Position numbers and translations under genes: made by a program. DNA of 52,284 nucleotides from IMG/VR virus record IMGVR_UViG_3300029258_001145, positions 1 through 52,284 of that record. The stretch is one strand, 5' to 3'. Of this stretch, positions 15,195 to 22,197 are shown piece by piece. Source of the stretch: a virus. How positions within the stretch are numbered: the first letter of the stretch is position 1; every line of letters begins with the position of its first letter. The notes under the pieces are model-generated. The model was not told the origin of the DNA. It saw nothing but the letters and a program-made list of their open reading frames with translations, and made no database searches.

Positions 15195-15495
15195 GAAAAG
15201 CCTCCACAGATTCAAAGATCGGAATACCAAGCCGGCCGGCCTTTTCGGTTTCCACATCGGCCCCGGCACTCTCACCGGGAAGTCTGACCACTGCTTCCGC
15301 AAACGGCAACCACGCCAGGTCAATTCGCATCCAATCTTCCCAGGGCCGTGGAAAGGCTAGGTCCTGGAAATGTGTCAGGAGTGGACAGAAAGGTTCGTGG
15401 CCAGCAGCAATAAGTTGGTCCATTGCCTTCATGGCGTTTCTGACATTCTCAGACCTGTCACCCTTGGTGTAGGGACCAGCAACATAGACTCTCAT
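15181..15495 (-). CDS. DUF4406 / nucleoside deoxyribosyltransferase-like protein
   Basis: 104 residues starting MRVYVAGPYTKGDRSENVRNA, the standard opening of DUF4406 and related nucleoside 2-deoxyribosyltransferase folds, and continuing with HEPFCPLLTHFQD. Members hydrolyse or exchange the base of nucleosides or nucleotides; the phage substrate is unknown. It precedes the helicase and methyltransferase genes, so a nucleotide-metabolism role in replication is likely. Confidence 0.75.
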   Translation of the reverse strand: MRVYVAGPYTKGDRSENVRNAMKAMDQLIAAGHEPFCPLLTHFQDLAFPRPWEDWMRIDLAWLPFAEAVVRLPGESAGADVETEKAGRLGIPIFESVEAFLGQV

Positions 15496-15520
15496 GTCAC
15501 CCTCATTGTACGTGCGAAGC

Positions 15521-16048
15521 TCATGCGGCCAACTTCGCTTTGAATCGCTGGGTTGCTGTGCCGGTGTACGGCCGGTCGGTTTTCCACATCAAATGCCACC
15601 TGTCACCGCCTGGCAATCTGCGCTCCATTTCCCGCTTGATAAGCTGCTGGGTAGGGGTGAGGACACGAGGCGTGTTACAGCGGGCACAGACCCGGTTCCT
15701 GGTCAACTCCTCGACGGCCGTCGGGGTGCCGCACTCTTTGCAGGGGGCCTGGACGATGGTTGTCTTCTTCGGGACCTTCTTCCATCCGCGTTTCGCGAGG
15801 TTGTTACTCACGGCAGTCCCCGAGAGCCCGCATTCCCGGCTCCATGCTGCCCAGGTCATCAGGCCACGTTGCTCCCAGATTTCGTCATCGGTCGGAAGGC
15901 GCTCCTCGATTTCGGCCGGCGTCGATGGGTTGGCCTTGTGAGCTACAGCAAGGACACAGTCCCGTGAACAACATGACCTTTGCCGTGGGCCAAGCTCTTT
16001 CCCACAATTCCGACACTTCCGCCCTGGTGGGTAGGTTGTTGGCATCAT
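15521..16048 (-). CDS. Double zinc-ribbon protein with helical linker
   Basis: 175 residues. The first knuckle is C-R-N-C...C-C-S-R-D-C (residues 12-31), the second C-K-E-C...C-A-R-C near 103-124. Between them TWAAWSRECGLSGTAVSNNLAKRGW reads as a helix-turn-helix-like unit, suggesting nucleic-acid binding. The start overlaps the upstream stop by 4 bp. Could be a transcription regulator; no family name recognised. Confidence 0.65.
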   Translation of the reverse strand: MMPTTYPPGRKCRNCGKELGPRQRSCCSRDCVLAVAHKANPSTPAEIEERLPTDDEIWEQRGLMTWAAWSRECGLSGTAVSNNLAKRGWKKVPKKTTIVQAPCKECGTPTAVEELTRNRVCARCNTPRVLTPTQQLIKREMERRLPGGDRWHLMWKTDRPYTGTATQRFKAKLAA

Positions 16049-16836
16049 TCCACCTCGGAGCGGAGCCGGCCAGCAGCTATCCTATGTGATCCCTTTTGGG
16101 TTTCCAGCCAATCAGCGACAGCCAGGATGGCGGCATGGGCCGCGACGTGGTGTGCTGCATCACGGTCGTCGTGCTTTACCAGCTCTACGTGCCACGCCTC
16201 ACTCCATGCCGTTATCACCCCATCCACCAGCGACGATTCACACTTTTCCGCTGGTTCACTTTTTTGTGAATCCACCATGGGTTGCCGCTGTGTGTCAGTA
16301 GGGGTGGTTTTGCTGGCCGTATGAGCGCCTGATGACAAGCCACTATCCCGAACTACTGCTGGTTCTTGGTTCAGGCTGGCGAGGAAAAGGCCGATGTCTT
16401 GAATTAGAGCAAGTGACGACTCGATGGCATCCCACCTGTTGCACCCACACGTACAACTTGGCTCTGGTTGTTCGGTATCATGCAACCGTTCGTTGGCGGG
16501 TCCGTCACTGCCTACGCACATATGCGAATCGCAGTTTTGCGTACAACCACAAGCGGACGTTTTGTCCGGTTTCGTGCTAGTGGAGTCGGACGTCCCCGGA
16601 GGGGTGCCGTGGATTGGGCAGTTACGATTCTCTGCCCCAGGCCAGCACGAACACCCCCTCCGGGGCTCCGCTACGTCGGCCTCACCTCCAGTCTGTTGTT
16701 CGATGTCTTCCAGGATCGTCTCCAGTGCCGCAACCCGCGCCTCCAATGCATCCACCCGCCGCTCTAGCCGAAAGACGTTGATCTCCCGTATGGTAAGGTC
16801 TTTCGACTCGTCAATCCTGTCGCTTTCGTCGCTCAT
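16045..16836 (-). CDS. Cys-rich coiled-coil hypothetical protein
   Basis: 263 residues from an ATG at 16836 behind GAGGGCGGA. Residues ~10-55 form a clear coiled coil (INVFRLERRVDALEARVAAL), then a long Cys-rich region with CSCWPG, CPIHG, CGCTQNC and CTCGCNRW pairs, then a C-terminal helical segment (DDRDAAHHVAAHAAILAVADWL). The upstream extension of the frame is not protein-like. Function unknown. Confidence 0.6.
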   Translation of the reverse strand: MSDESDRIDESKDLTIREINVFRLERRVDALEARVAALETILEDIEQQTGGEADVAEPRRGCSCWPGAENRNCPIHGTPPGTSDSTSTKPDKTSACGCTQNCDSHMCVGSDGPANERLHDTEQPEPSCTCGCNRWDAIESSLALIQDIGLFLASLNQEPAVVRDSGLSSGAHTASKTTPTDTQRQPMVDSQKSEPAEKCESSLVDGVITAWSEAWHVELVKHDDRDAAHHVAAHAAILAVADWLETQKGSHRIAAGRLRSEVE

Positions 16837-16867
16837 TCCGCCCTCATTTCGTCGGTTTCGGCGAGTT

Positions 16868-16937
16868 ACCGACCGTGCAGATTCGTCAGTCTGTGTGTCA
16901 TTGTGGGAGAAAAACCGTGGTTCTCTGCACGGTCGGT
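16868..16937 (-). ncRNA. Intergenic structured element with 14-bp perfect outer stem
   Basis: ACCGACCGTGCAGA (16868-16881) pairs perfectly with TCTGCACGGTCGGT (16924-16937), with an internal GAGAA/TTCTC hairpin possible (16907-16911 with 16921-16925). It fills the gap between the membrane-protein stop at 16937 and the start at 16836. No U-tract follows on the minus strand, so it is not a simple terminator. Confidence 0.45.
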
Positions 16938-17215
16938 CATAAATGTTTCGTCCTGTAGTAGAGGTCGGTGCGCCAGTCGTGGAGTAGGTTGCAGACCGTG
17001 AACCAGAGACGATTCGGCCAAAATGCGATGTCAGTCCAGCCCAACTCCTCGGGGTAGCCCCAGCGACCGAGGGCGCACACCAGATGACCCGCCGCGAACC
17101 AGAGCCACAGGTAGACAAGCACCGCCAGCGCGTGTTCATCGAAGGTCTTCCCGACCAACAAAGCAAACCCAACGAATAGCACGGGGCCGGGTAGTACCTT
17201 GAGCACTTTCTTCAT
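16937..17215 (-). CDS. Small membrane protein, 92 aa
   Basis: The ATG at 17215 follows GGGAGAGGGCGA. Two hydrophobic segments (LPGPVLFVGFALLV and ALAVLVYLWLWFAAGHLVCAL) predict two membrane passes, then a Trp-rich soluble tail. The frame stays open back to an ATG at 17335, giving a 133-residue alternative with a basic low-complexity extension; the inner start is preferred because of its ribosome-binding site. A 23-codon frame at 17212-17283 ends on this ATG and may be a leader peptide. Confidence 0.6.
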   Translation of the reverse strand: MKKVLKVLPGPVLFVGFALLVGKTFDEHALAVLVYLWLWFAAGHLVCALGRWGYPEELGWTDIAFWPNRLWFTVCNLLHDWRTDLYYRTKHL

Positions 17216-17327
17216 TCGCCCTCTCCCAGGATGGCGCCTGTGGGTTCGGCCTCCGGGGGGGGTGCGCTGGTGTCTTCTCCCATAGTCGTTTTCACCTGGA
17301 CCGAAAATCCTTGGACCTTTCCACCCG

Positions 17328-17603
17328 TCACTCATGGCTCTCTGGCTCCTGGTAATAGTCGGGTCGTGGGAATCGGTCGGTGAATATCGCCTCGGAGTAT
17401 ACGCCCAAGTCCTCAACCTCCTCCGCATCCGGCCAAAAGCGTCCCATCTGATTTGGCCTCATGTAAGCCACCAGAATGGCCCGGCCATCGCACTCATGGC
17501 CGCTTACCCAATAGCAACAACCGACAGGTAGCGGCCACTCAATCGGCCTCGGGTCGTCGTCGTCCACGTAAAAACGTAGGCGGTGGATTAGGCTCTCACT
17601 CAT
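17328..17603 (-). CDS. Hypothetical protein, 91 aa, C-terminal EPESHE
   Basis: Starts at the ATG at 17603 and ends QEPESHE. The first residues (MSESLIHRLRFYVDDDD) and a Cys pair in the middle (GCCYWVSGHECDGR) look genuine. The 3' junction DNA (about 21 bases around stop and next ATG) is almost identical to the junction at the end of the upstream gene at 17596-17618, suggesting a small duplication. Function unknown. Confidence 0.55.
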   Translation of the reverse strand: MSESLIHRLRFYVDDDDPRPIEWPLPVGCCYWVSGHECDGRAILVAYMRPNQMGRFWPDAEEVEDLGVYSEAIFTDRFPRPDYYQEPESHE

Positions 17604-17955
17604 GGCTCTCTGGCTCCTCCGTCTGGGTTGCGAGGCGCTTTTCCTGCCAATTGAGCAGCTTTGTGGCGAGGTGAACGTATCCATCACTGCTCGTAACTTG
17701 ATCGTTGATGAAGCGCAGGCAGGTTAGGTAATTGGGCCAGGTGGTGTTGGCCTCAACCCTGTGGAAGGTGATGTCCACGCCATAGCGAGCACCGACGTGT
17801 AGGTATGCAAGATTCGACCACCACTCTATCCAACAGGTTCCTGTGGGCGTGTCAAACTCAATCGTTCGACTGAAGCCGCTGTCCCCGGCCTCTATCCAGC
17901 GTGGGTTTGTGCCAGCCACCTCCAAGACAGAAAACATCATCTCCTTGTCTTGCAT
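17596..17955 (-). CDS. Hypothetical protein, 119 aa, C-terminal EPESHE
   Basis: Starts at the ATG at 17955, whose A is also the last base of the upstream TGA. The middle is aromatic (CWIEWWSNLAYLHVGARYGVDI) and the protein ends TEEPESHE, the same tail as the next gene. No family recognised. It overlaps the downstream gene by 8 bp. Confidence 0.6.
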   Translation of the reverse strand: MQDKEMMFSVLEVAGTNPRWIEAGDSGFSRTIEFDTPTGTCWIEWWSNLAYLHVGARYGVDITFHRVEANTTWPNYLTCLRFINDQVTSSDGYVHLATKLLNWQEKRLATQTEEPESHE

Positions 17956-18359
17956 CACTCCCTCCCCTCTATCCTGCCGAGTGGTTGGGAGACGTAGGTG
18001 ATGCCCTCCCACTCTGGGCCGACGTGTTTGTGCGCCCGCTCCGGGCTGTCGGTCAGCTCCTTGCCTATCAGCTTCCCGCCCTTCCACCACTCCAGCCGCC
18101 AAGCCACCACCTCGGGCTGGACGGGGGTGAGGTAGACGGGGACTTGCTTGATGGTGGCGCTAGTGGGGTGCTTTCCGAACCACACCTTGGTACGCCCGGG
18201 GGACGCCTCCTTGATTCTGGCCAATGAACCTTCGTCGATCCACCCCACCGGCTCGGCGTCTGTGATGAGAGCCAGGATTTCGTCGGCTCGTTCGTAGTTG
18301 TAGTCATCGGGTTCATCGTCGTCCCAAGATGCTATCAGCGCTGCTATCCACTCTCTCAT
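17955..18359 (-). CDS. Hypothetical protein, 134 aa
   Basis: Acidic N-terminal helix (MREWIAALIASWDDDEPDD), then a beta-rich region with WFGKHPTSATIKQVPVYL and WRLEWWKGGKLIG. The pattern resembles early small phage proteins with an antirestriction-like acidic start, but no family can be named. Overlaps the upstream TM-peptide gene by 4 bp. Confidence 0.6.
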   Translation of the reverse strand: MREWIAALIASWDDDEPDDYNYERADEILALITDAEPVGWIDEGSLARIKEASPGRTKVWFGKHPTSATIKQVPVYLTPVQPEVVAWRLEWWKGGKLIGKELTDSPERAHKHVGPEWEGITYVSQPLGRIEGRE

Positions 18360-18457
18360 TTCTCCCTCCGTGTGTCACACCAAAGCATTAGGGCCCCGAG
18401 CCCAATCGCGAGCAGTGTAAAGCCCAACAGTGTGGCTATGATTTTCAGGACGGTCAT
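18356..18457 (-). CDS. Single-pass membrane peptide, 33 aa
   Basis: The ATG at 18457, eight bases after GGAG, encodes MTVLKIIATLLGFTLLAIGL..., one hydrophobic segment with a short basic tail (DTRREK). The stop overlaps the next ATG (ATGA). The coupling on its 3' side and the coherent TM segment support it. Function unknown. Confidence 0.5.
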   Translation of the reverse strand: MTVLKIIATLLGFTLLAIGLGALMLWCDTRREK

Positions 18458-18639
18458 ACGTCACACTCCATGTCACGGTAAAGCATTTTGTGACGGGGTT
18501 CCGGGGAGGTAGAACCTAAGGTTTTACGGGGGTCCTTGGAGGGTAAATCTGATCCGAAGTCAGGTACCCACCCCAGGAAATCCCTAGTGTTTACAGGCGG
18601 TTCAGTAGTTAATGTCACAGAACGCCGTCGAAAAATGGG

Positions 18640-18954
18640 TCACTTCGCTTCCCACGCCAGGTGTCTTTCGTAGCACCGCCTGCCCCGACCCTCGCGGCAC
18701 TCTTTGCAGAAATCGTGAACGAGTGTCCCGTAGGGAAAGGTGCCTCGACAGTACGAGCAGTAGTCCTCCCGAACATTCCATTTTGGAGTCTTGTCCCGGG
18801 CCTCCGTGAACGAGCCACCGAACGACATGGACCCGAAGGGCACCGTCCAGCAGATCGGGCCGTGGCAGTGCGGACAGCGGGTGCCGTCCTCCACGGCCTC
18901 CTCGCAAGCCACCCGTTTCCCGCAGTGCGGACACTTTGGTTTGTGCTGATTCAT
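18640..18954 (-). CDS. Three-zinc-knuckle protein, 104 aa
   Basis: First gene after the promoter at 19089-19118. C-P-H-C (residues 8-11), C-P-H-C (27-30), C-S-Y-C (66-69) and C-K-E-C (83-86) give four Cys pairs, enough for two zinc ribbons. As leader gene of the second early block it may bind nucleic acid or regulate. The gap 18458-18639 downstream holds only TGTCAC/GTGAC words and a short GGTTC/GAACC hairpin. Confidence 0.65.
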   Translation of the reverse strand: MNQHKPKCPHCGKRVACEEAVEDGTRCPHCHGPICWTVPFGSMSFGGSFTEARDKTPKWNVREDYCSYCRGTFPYGTLVHDFCKECREGRGRRCYERHLAWEAK

Positions 18955-18994
18955 CGGTATGCCCCCAAAAACAAACCGCCCGACTCGTTGGGGT

Positions 18995-19082
18995 GTGACC
19001 CGGACTTCCCGAAGGAGTCTGGCCCCGTTGAATCGAGCGGTCTGTCAGTTTTCACGAAAAAACTCCTTCGGTTCCGGGTCAC
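18995..19082 (-). ncRNA. 5'-leader long hairpin
   Basis: On the minus strand GTGACCCGGA and CCGAAGGAGT (19082-19062) match the plus-strand block at 18995-19018, so two 10-bp helices form around a small asymmetric bulge (1 against 4 bases) with a 43-base loop. The promoter at 19089-19118 would start RNA at about 19082, the first base of the stem. A six-T run directly after the 5' arm is not in terminator position. Confidence 0.5.
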
Positions 19083-19088
19083 GAGTAC

Positions 19089-19118
19089 ATGATACTAATG
19101 TGACATTTCCTGTGTCAA
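19089..19118 (-). promoter_or_regulatory. Promoter of the second early block with operator-like palindrome
   Basis: On the minus strand TTGACA (19118-19113) and TATCAT (19094-19089) are separated by 18 bases. TGACA-N7-TGTCA (19101-19117) overlaps the core promoter and looks like a repressor site. The -35 box overlaps the integrase stop codon. Similar TGTCAC words occur near 18371, 18460, 18471, 18490 and 18612. Confidence 0.55.
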
Positions 19119-20236
19119 GGATTTTCTTTTCGCCTCTCTTCGAGCCCCCTCAACAGCTCTTCGGCTTGGGCACGGTCGAAGTGGACATACCGGCCATCAA
19201 GCATTTCCTCCGTCGTGCCCGCCTGGAATTTCCGACCCGGTAGGGCCTGGCTATCGGTGGCGAACGCTCGTTTCAGTGAGTGGTAGCCACGCTGTTTCTT
19301 CCGAGGTACTTCCGCCCGCCTCTCGGCTTCCCGGAGGAACTTGTAGAGCGGTGTCTTCGTGATCGGCCCGTCGGCCCCCGGGAACAAGTGCTCGCTTCCA
19401 TACGAACGGCAGCCTTCAATAAGGACCCGGACAGGCTCCGGTATTAAAGCCGCGCCCGCATTTCCGACCTTGTCCGTCTCGGGTGGGAAGTGAATCACAT
19501 TGCCGTCGATATCGTCCCAGCGGAGTTGCCGGATACTGGACATCCGTCTACCCGTCCAGTAGGCGATATGGGCGATGGTCCCGGCCCGCAGGTCTACCTC
19601 GACCAAGGCGGGGAGGAGTCGCGTCAGCTCGTCCCGAGAATACGCCTCGCGCTTCTGGTTGAGTTTCGGGAAGCGGAGTCCTTCGAGTGGGCTCTTGTCC
19701 AACCAGCCCTCGCGGACGGCCCAGGTCAATGCCTCTTTGATGTACCGCAGGTAGTAACGTTGGGTCGTAGCACCCCAGCCCTTCTCGGCTGTACCATCGG
19801 CCACACAGCGCCTCACAAGCGCCGGGGACACGGCGGTCAACACCTTGGCCCCCCCGAGCGCCGACGTCCACCACAGGCGGTAGTGGGCCTGCTCCTGACG
19901 GTATCTGTCCGACCATTCGGACTCCCGGTCTCGGTGAAGGGCCTTGAGTAGTTCGCCGACCGTCTTCCCGCCCTCATCCCGTACATAGTTGTCGGCATAC
20001 TCGCGCCAGGTCCGGCGATGTTCTGCGGCCACCTTGTCGGCCACCCGGCGGGCGAGCTTCCGGTCTTTCGCCGTCTTCGCCAGCATCGGGAAACCGAGAA
20101 TGGTGCGCGTCGAAACCTGGACCCGCTTCTTGCCCAGCCAGTACTCAATCTGGAGGATACCGCCGCGCTTCCGCTCGTAGATGACGACACGGTTTACACC
20201 CCGCTGGCCCGCTGAGTAGCGAAATAGGTCTGACAC
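19115..20236 (-). CDS. int: Tyrosine recombinase integrase
   Basis: 373 residues. An N-terminal domain with basic strands is followed by a SAM-like core-binding domain (~90-190) and the catalytic domain. The box I arginine lies in GRRMSSIRQLRW (near 230). Box II reads Y-H-S-L-K-R (318-323), with Lys at the place of the usual second Arg of H-x-L-R. The nucleophile is probably Y350 in GRYVHFD. It integrates and excises the prophage. A tRNA-end-like sequence 1.2 kb upstream may be attP. Confidence 0.9.
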   Translation of the reverse strand: MSDLFRYSAGQRGVNRVVIYERKRGGILQIEYWLGKKRVQVSTRTILGFPMLAKTAKDRKLARRVADKVAAEHRRTWREYADNYVRDEGGKTVGELLKALHRDRESEWSDRYRQEQAHYRLWWTSALGGAKVLTAVSPALVRRCVADGTAEKGWGATTQRYYLRYIKEALTWAVREGWLDKSPLEGLRFPKLNQKREAYSRDELTRLLPALVEVDLRAGTIAHIAYWTGRRMSSIRQLRWDDIDGNVIHFPPETDKVGNAGAALIPEPVRVLIEGCRSYGSEHLFPGADGPITKTPLYKFLREAERRAEVPRKKQRGYHSLKRAFATDSQALPGRKFQAGTTEEMLDGRYVHFDRAQAEELLRGLEERRKENP

Positions 20237-20400
20237 AGCTCGCGGTACCCCCTACCACAGTATTCGACGACAGCCTCGATAATCGCCTCATCATGTGGTG
20301 TGACATCGTCTGTGGCAAGCACTTCCCTTGCCAGCCGTTCTTTGACCTCGCTAGAGGCGTGTTCCCAGGCGTCTATCAGGATGCGGTCGATGGCGCTCAT
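20194..20400 (-). CDS. Small hypothetical protein, 68 aa
   Basis: Helical (MSAIDRILIDAWEHASSEVKERLAREVL), ending 43 bp inside the integrase start and overlapping the upstream stop by 4 bp. Its position just before int would suit an excisionase, but no winged-helix pattern is evident. Function unknown. Confidence 0.55.
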   Translation of the reverse strand: MSAIDRILIDAWEHASSEVKERLAREVLATDDVTPHDEAIIEAVVEYCGRGYRELCQTYFATQRASGV

Positions 20401-20645
20401 GCGGCACGCTCCTGCGCTGCCAGTTCTTTTTCGATTTCCCGGCGCATCACTTCGATCAGCACCTCTAGGTCGAACGTGTTGATAGTGATGTCCTTGGCCC
20501 TCATCACGGGGTCAATTCGCACGAACCGCTCCAAGGGCACGTCGATCCGGTCCATGCGCTCCATAAGGTCCTTGGGAAAGTTCTCCAGAAACACCCGCTC
20601 CATCGTTTCCAGCGCAGCGGCCATACGGCGTAGGTGAGCCCTCAT
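20397..20645 (-). CDS. Small helical hypothetical protein, 82 aa
   Basis: Two amphipathic helices (AAALETMERVFLENFPKDLMERMDRI; TFDLEVLIEVMRREIEKELAAQ) around a basic middle. Coupled by 4-bp overlaps to the RusA-like gene upstream and the 68-residue gene downstream. No family recognised. Confidence 0.6.
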   Translation of the reverse strand: MRAHLRRMAAALETMERVFLENFPKDLMERMDRIDVPLERFVRIDPVMRAKDITINTFDLEVLIEVMRREIEKELAAQERAA

Positions 20646-20998
20646 GCCGCCTCCAGGATATCGAGTTCTACACGAGGTTCTTTGCGGTCGATGGTTTGGT
20701 AGTCGGCGCGATAGTCGATGTTCGCTGCCTTGTCATCGACGATGTAGTCGTGGCCCCGGAGCCAGTCGAGTATCCACTTGGCCCTAGCCCTAGCATTGTC
20801 TGGGTCCATCTTGTTCCAGACGTGCCAATGGAATGTGATGACAGCAGTTTCTAGGGGCTTCTCGGGTGGTTTCTCGATCTTACCGAGTGCCAGCAGGACA
20901 TTGAGCCCATCCCAATACGCCTTCTTTTTTCGGTTCTTCGCGGCCCAATGCAGACGTGCGTTCCCGAGATTGATGGGCAACGGCAGTACCAATCTCAT
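20642..20998 (-). CDS. RusA-like Holliday-junction resolvase
   Basis: 118 residues from the ATG at 20998, nine bases after GGAGG. The signature M-D-P-D-N-A-R-A-R-A-K-W-I-L-D-W-L, followed by DYIVDDKAANID, carries the aspartates (D-P-D-N and V-D-D) that bind metal in RusA. N-terminal LPLPINLGNARLHW also fits. It cleaves four-way junctions made by recombination or replication, consistent with nearby ERF, exonuclease and SSB genes. Confidence 0.85.
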   Translation of the reverse strand: MRLVLPLPINLGNARLHWAAKNRKKKAYWDGLNVLLALGKIEKPPEKPLETAVITFHWHVWNKMDPDNARARAKWILDWLRGHDYIVDDKAANIDYRADYQTIDRKEPRVELDILEAA

Positions 20999-21219
20999 GC
21001 TACATGCCTCCGTTCGGCTTGGTCTGCCCATCCTTCGAACTCAGTGAGATCATCCCGTATCTGGGCTGTTGTATTCCAGACTACGGGCTCGTCACACTCC
21101 ATTAGCCCTTCGATGACGGCATTCCGCTTCGCCTCGCGTCGCCGGAAAATGCAGCCCTCGACAATGCCAATGAGGGTGACAGCGAGACAGCCCAGCAACA
21201 GCTTGAGTGCGGTACTCAT
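20995..21219 (-). CDS. Small membrane protein, 74 aa
   Basis: An N-terminal hydrophobic stretch (LLLGCLAVTLIGIVEGCIF) followed by a charged tail (RRREAKRN...) predicts one membrane pass with a cytoplasmic C-terminus. Overlaps its neighbours by 4 bp on both sides. Function unknown. Confidence 0.6.
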   Translation of the reverse strand: MSTALKLLLGCLAVTLIGIVEGCIFRRREAKRNAVIEGLMECDEPVVWNTTAQIRDDLTEFEGWADQAERRHVA

Positions 21220-21416
21220 TCCTCACCTCCAAACTGACAATGGACCGTCAACATACGACCACCATCTGCCGCAGGAAGGTCTGCCCTTACATAGCAGACG
21301 CGCTCTGTCGGTACTGGACACTCGGTTTCGGGTGCAGACAGTCGGCCCATCGCATAGACGGCGGCAACAACGAAGCACGCTACCAAAAGCATGGCCACCT
21401 TTTCGACGTCGATCAT
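21216..21416 (-). CDS. Small membrane protein, 66 aa
   Basis: The ATG at 21416 follows GGAGG by seven bases. MIDVEKVAMLLVACFVVAAVYAMG forms one membrane segment. The remaining ~45 residues, with two Cys, may face the periplasm. The in-frame extension upstream reads through the tRNA-like sequence and is rejected. Function unknown. Confidence 0.6.
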   Translation of the reverse strand: MIDVEKVAMLLVACFVVAAVYAMGRLSAPETECPVPTERVCYVRADLPAADGGRMLTVHCQFGGEE

Positions 21417-21433
21417 CGGGTCCCTCCTTTCGT

Positions 21434-21485
21434 AAAGCGGGTGCCGGACTCGAACCGGCACGCTGCCTGCCCGCTAGTCTGTGGC
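21434..21485 (-). other. attP: tRNA 3'-end-like sequence, candidate attP core
   Basis: On the minus strand a perfect T-arm is present: GCCGG, loop TTCGAGT, CCGGC. ACCCGCT follows in the acceptor 3'-strand position, and a short AGCGGG-type complement lies just 5'. No D-arm or anticodon arm can be folded upstream, so it is not a whole tRNA. Temperate phages integrating at tRNA genes commonly carry just this 3' piece as attP. It lies 1.2 kb from the integrase start in a non-coding gap. Confidence 0.5.
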
Positions 21486-21872
21486 GTCCATAGTTTGCGC
21501 GAACCGTTTCCAAATGCCGTAGCCGGAGCCGTAGCCGAAGCCGGAGCCGGAGCCGTAGCCGTAGCCGTCGCCGGAGCCGTCGCCGTAGCCGAAGCCGGAG
21601 CCGTAGCCGTCGCCGGAGCCGGAGCCGTAGCCGGAGCCGGAGAGCCACCGCAAAGGGAGGTGGCCAAAAAATCGGACATTCAAACCGGCAGCCCGCACGG
21701 CCTCGGCCCAGGCTACGTCAAACTCCTCCCCAAGGACGATGCCCTGGGCCTCAGCCCACCCCAGGTCCCCCGAGGTGAGCGTCCGGAGGGCACGACCAAC
21801 CAGGTCGGGGCCAACGTTGTCACAGGCCCCGGCCAGAACGGCCCGGCCGACCTGTTCTCTCGTCAGCTCCAC
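21474..21872 (-). CDS. Small protein with Gly/Ser/Tyr-rich repeat tail
   Basis: 132 residues from a GTG at 21872 (10-bp overlap with the upstream stop). The first ~75 residues are globular and helical (LTREQVGRAVLAGACDNVGPDLVGRALRTL, then AWAEAVRAAGLNVRFFGHLPLRW). The rest is a run of S-G-x-G and G-Y-G dipeptides encoded by 6-bp repeats, then a short end. The reading frame is supported by the normal N-terminal domain. Function unknown. Confidence 0.5.
   Translation of the reverse strand: MELTREQVGRAVLAGACDNVGPDLVGRALRTLTSGDLGWAEAQGIVLGEEFDVAWAEAVRAAGLNVRFFGHLPLRWLSGSGYGSGSGDGYGSGFGYGDGSGDGYGYGSGSGFGYGSGYGIWKRFAQTMDATD
21516..21642. repeat. Six-bp tandem repeat (GCCGNA)n
   Basis: About 20 units of GCCG(G/T/A)A in varied order. 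Read on the minus strand they encode the Gly/Ser/Tyr/Phe tail of the 132-residue protein. All unit changes keep the frame. Confidence 0.9.
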
Positions 21873-22156
21873 GGGGCTTCCTCCCACTTCCGGGCCGCCG
21901 TCTCGGAGGCCGGGAATACCGCGGTGACCCCATACAGACGGGTCTCGCCGGAAACCTTCGCAGTGATCCTGCATGAGGCGTCGGGGCCCTTCGAGGCGAG
22001 GCCGAGAACCCCGCGCATCCCCTTGGACCAGTAGACGCACATCCGGATGCCTGAGACAGCGAGGGAATCTCCCTCGCCCAGAGTCTCGGGGACCCCGTTC
22101 TTGAGGTGTCCGAAGAACACGCCGCGATGCTTGGTGGTAATCACTGCTGGAATCAT
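21863..22156 (-). CDS. Phage protein resembling DUF6948
   Basis: 97 residues. MIPAVITTKHRGVFFGHL is a typical opening of a small early phage family whose members start (I/V)xTxxKGVFFGY and end in DNA-contact-like sequence. The middle (RMCVYWSKGMRGVLGLASKGP) also fits that pattern from memory. Role unknown. Strong upstream GGAGGG. Confidence 0.6.
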   Translation of the reverse strand: MIPAVITTKHRGVFFGHLKNGVPETLGEGDSLAVSGIRMCVYWSKGMRGVLGLASKGPDASCRITAKVSGETRLYGVTAVFPASETAARKWEEAPWS

Positions 22157-22197
22157 GTCTGTTTCCCTCCGTTGTTAGTTGGTCCCTCTAGTTGATT

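Noticed and set aside
17212-17283. 23-codon frame ending on the 16937-17215 gene start
   Set aside because: It could be a leader peptide, but the nearest Shine-Dalgarno-like sequence is poorly placed and there is no independent support.
21434-21509. Complete tRNA gene on the minus strand
   Set aside because: Only the T-arm and the acceptor 3' strand can be formed. No D-arm, anticodon arm or matching acceptor 5' strand is present in the expected 75 bases.
21516-21642. CRISPR-like or intergenic repeat array
   Set aside because: The unit is 6 bp without spacers and is translated in frame as a Gly/Ser/Tyr tail.
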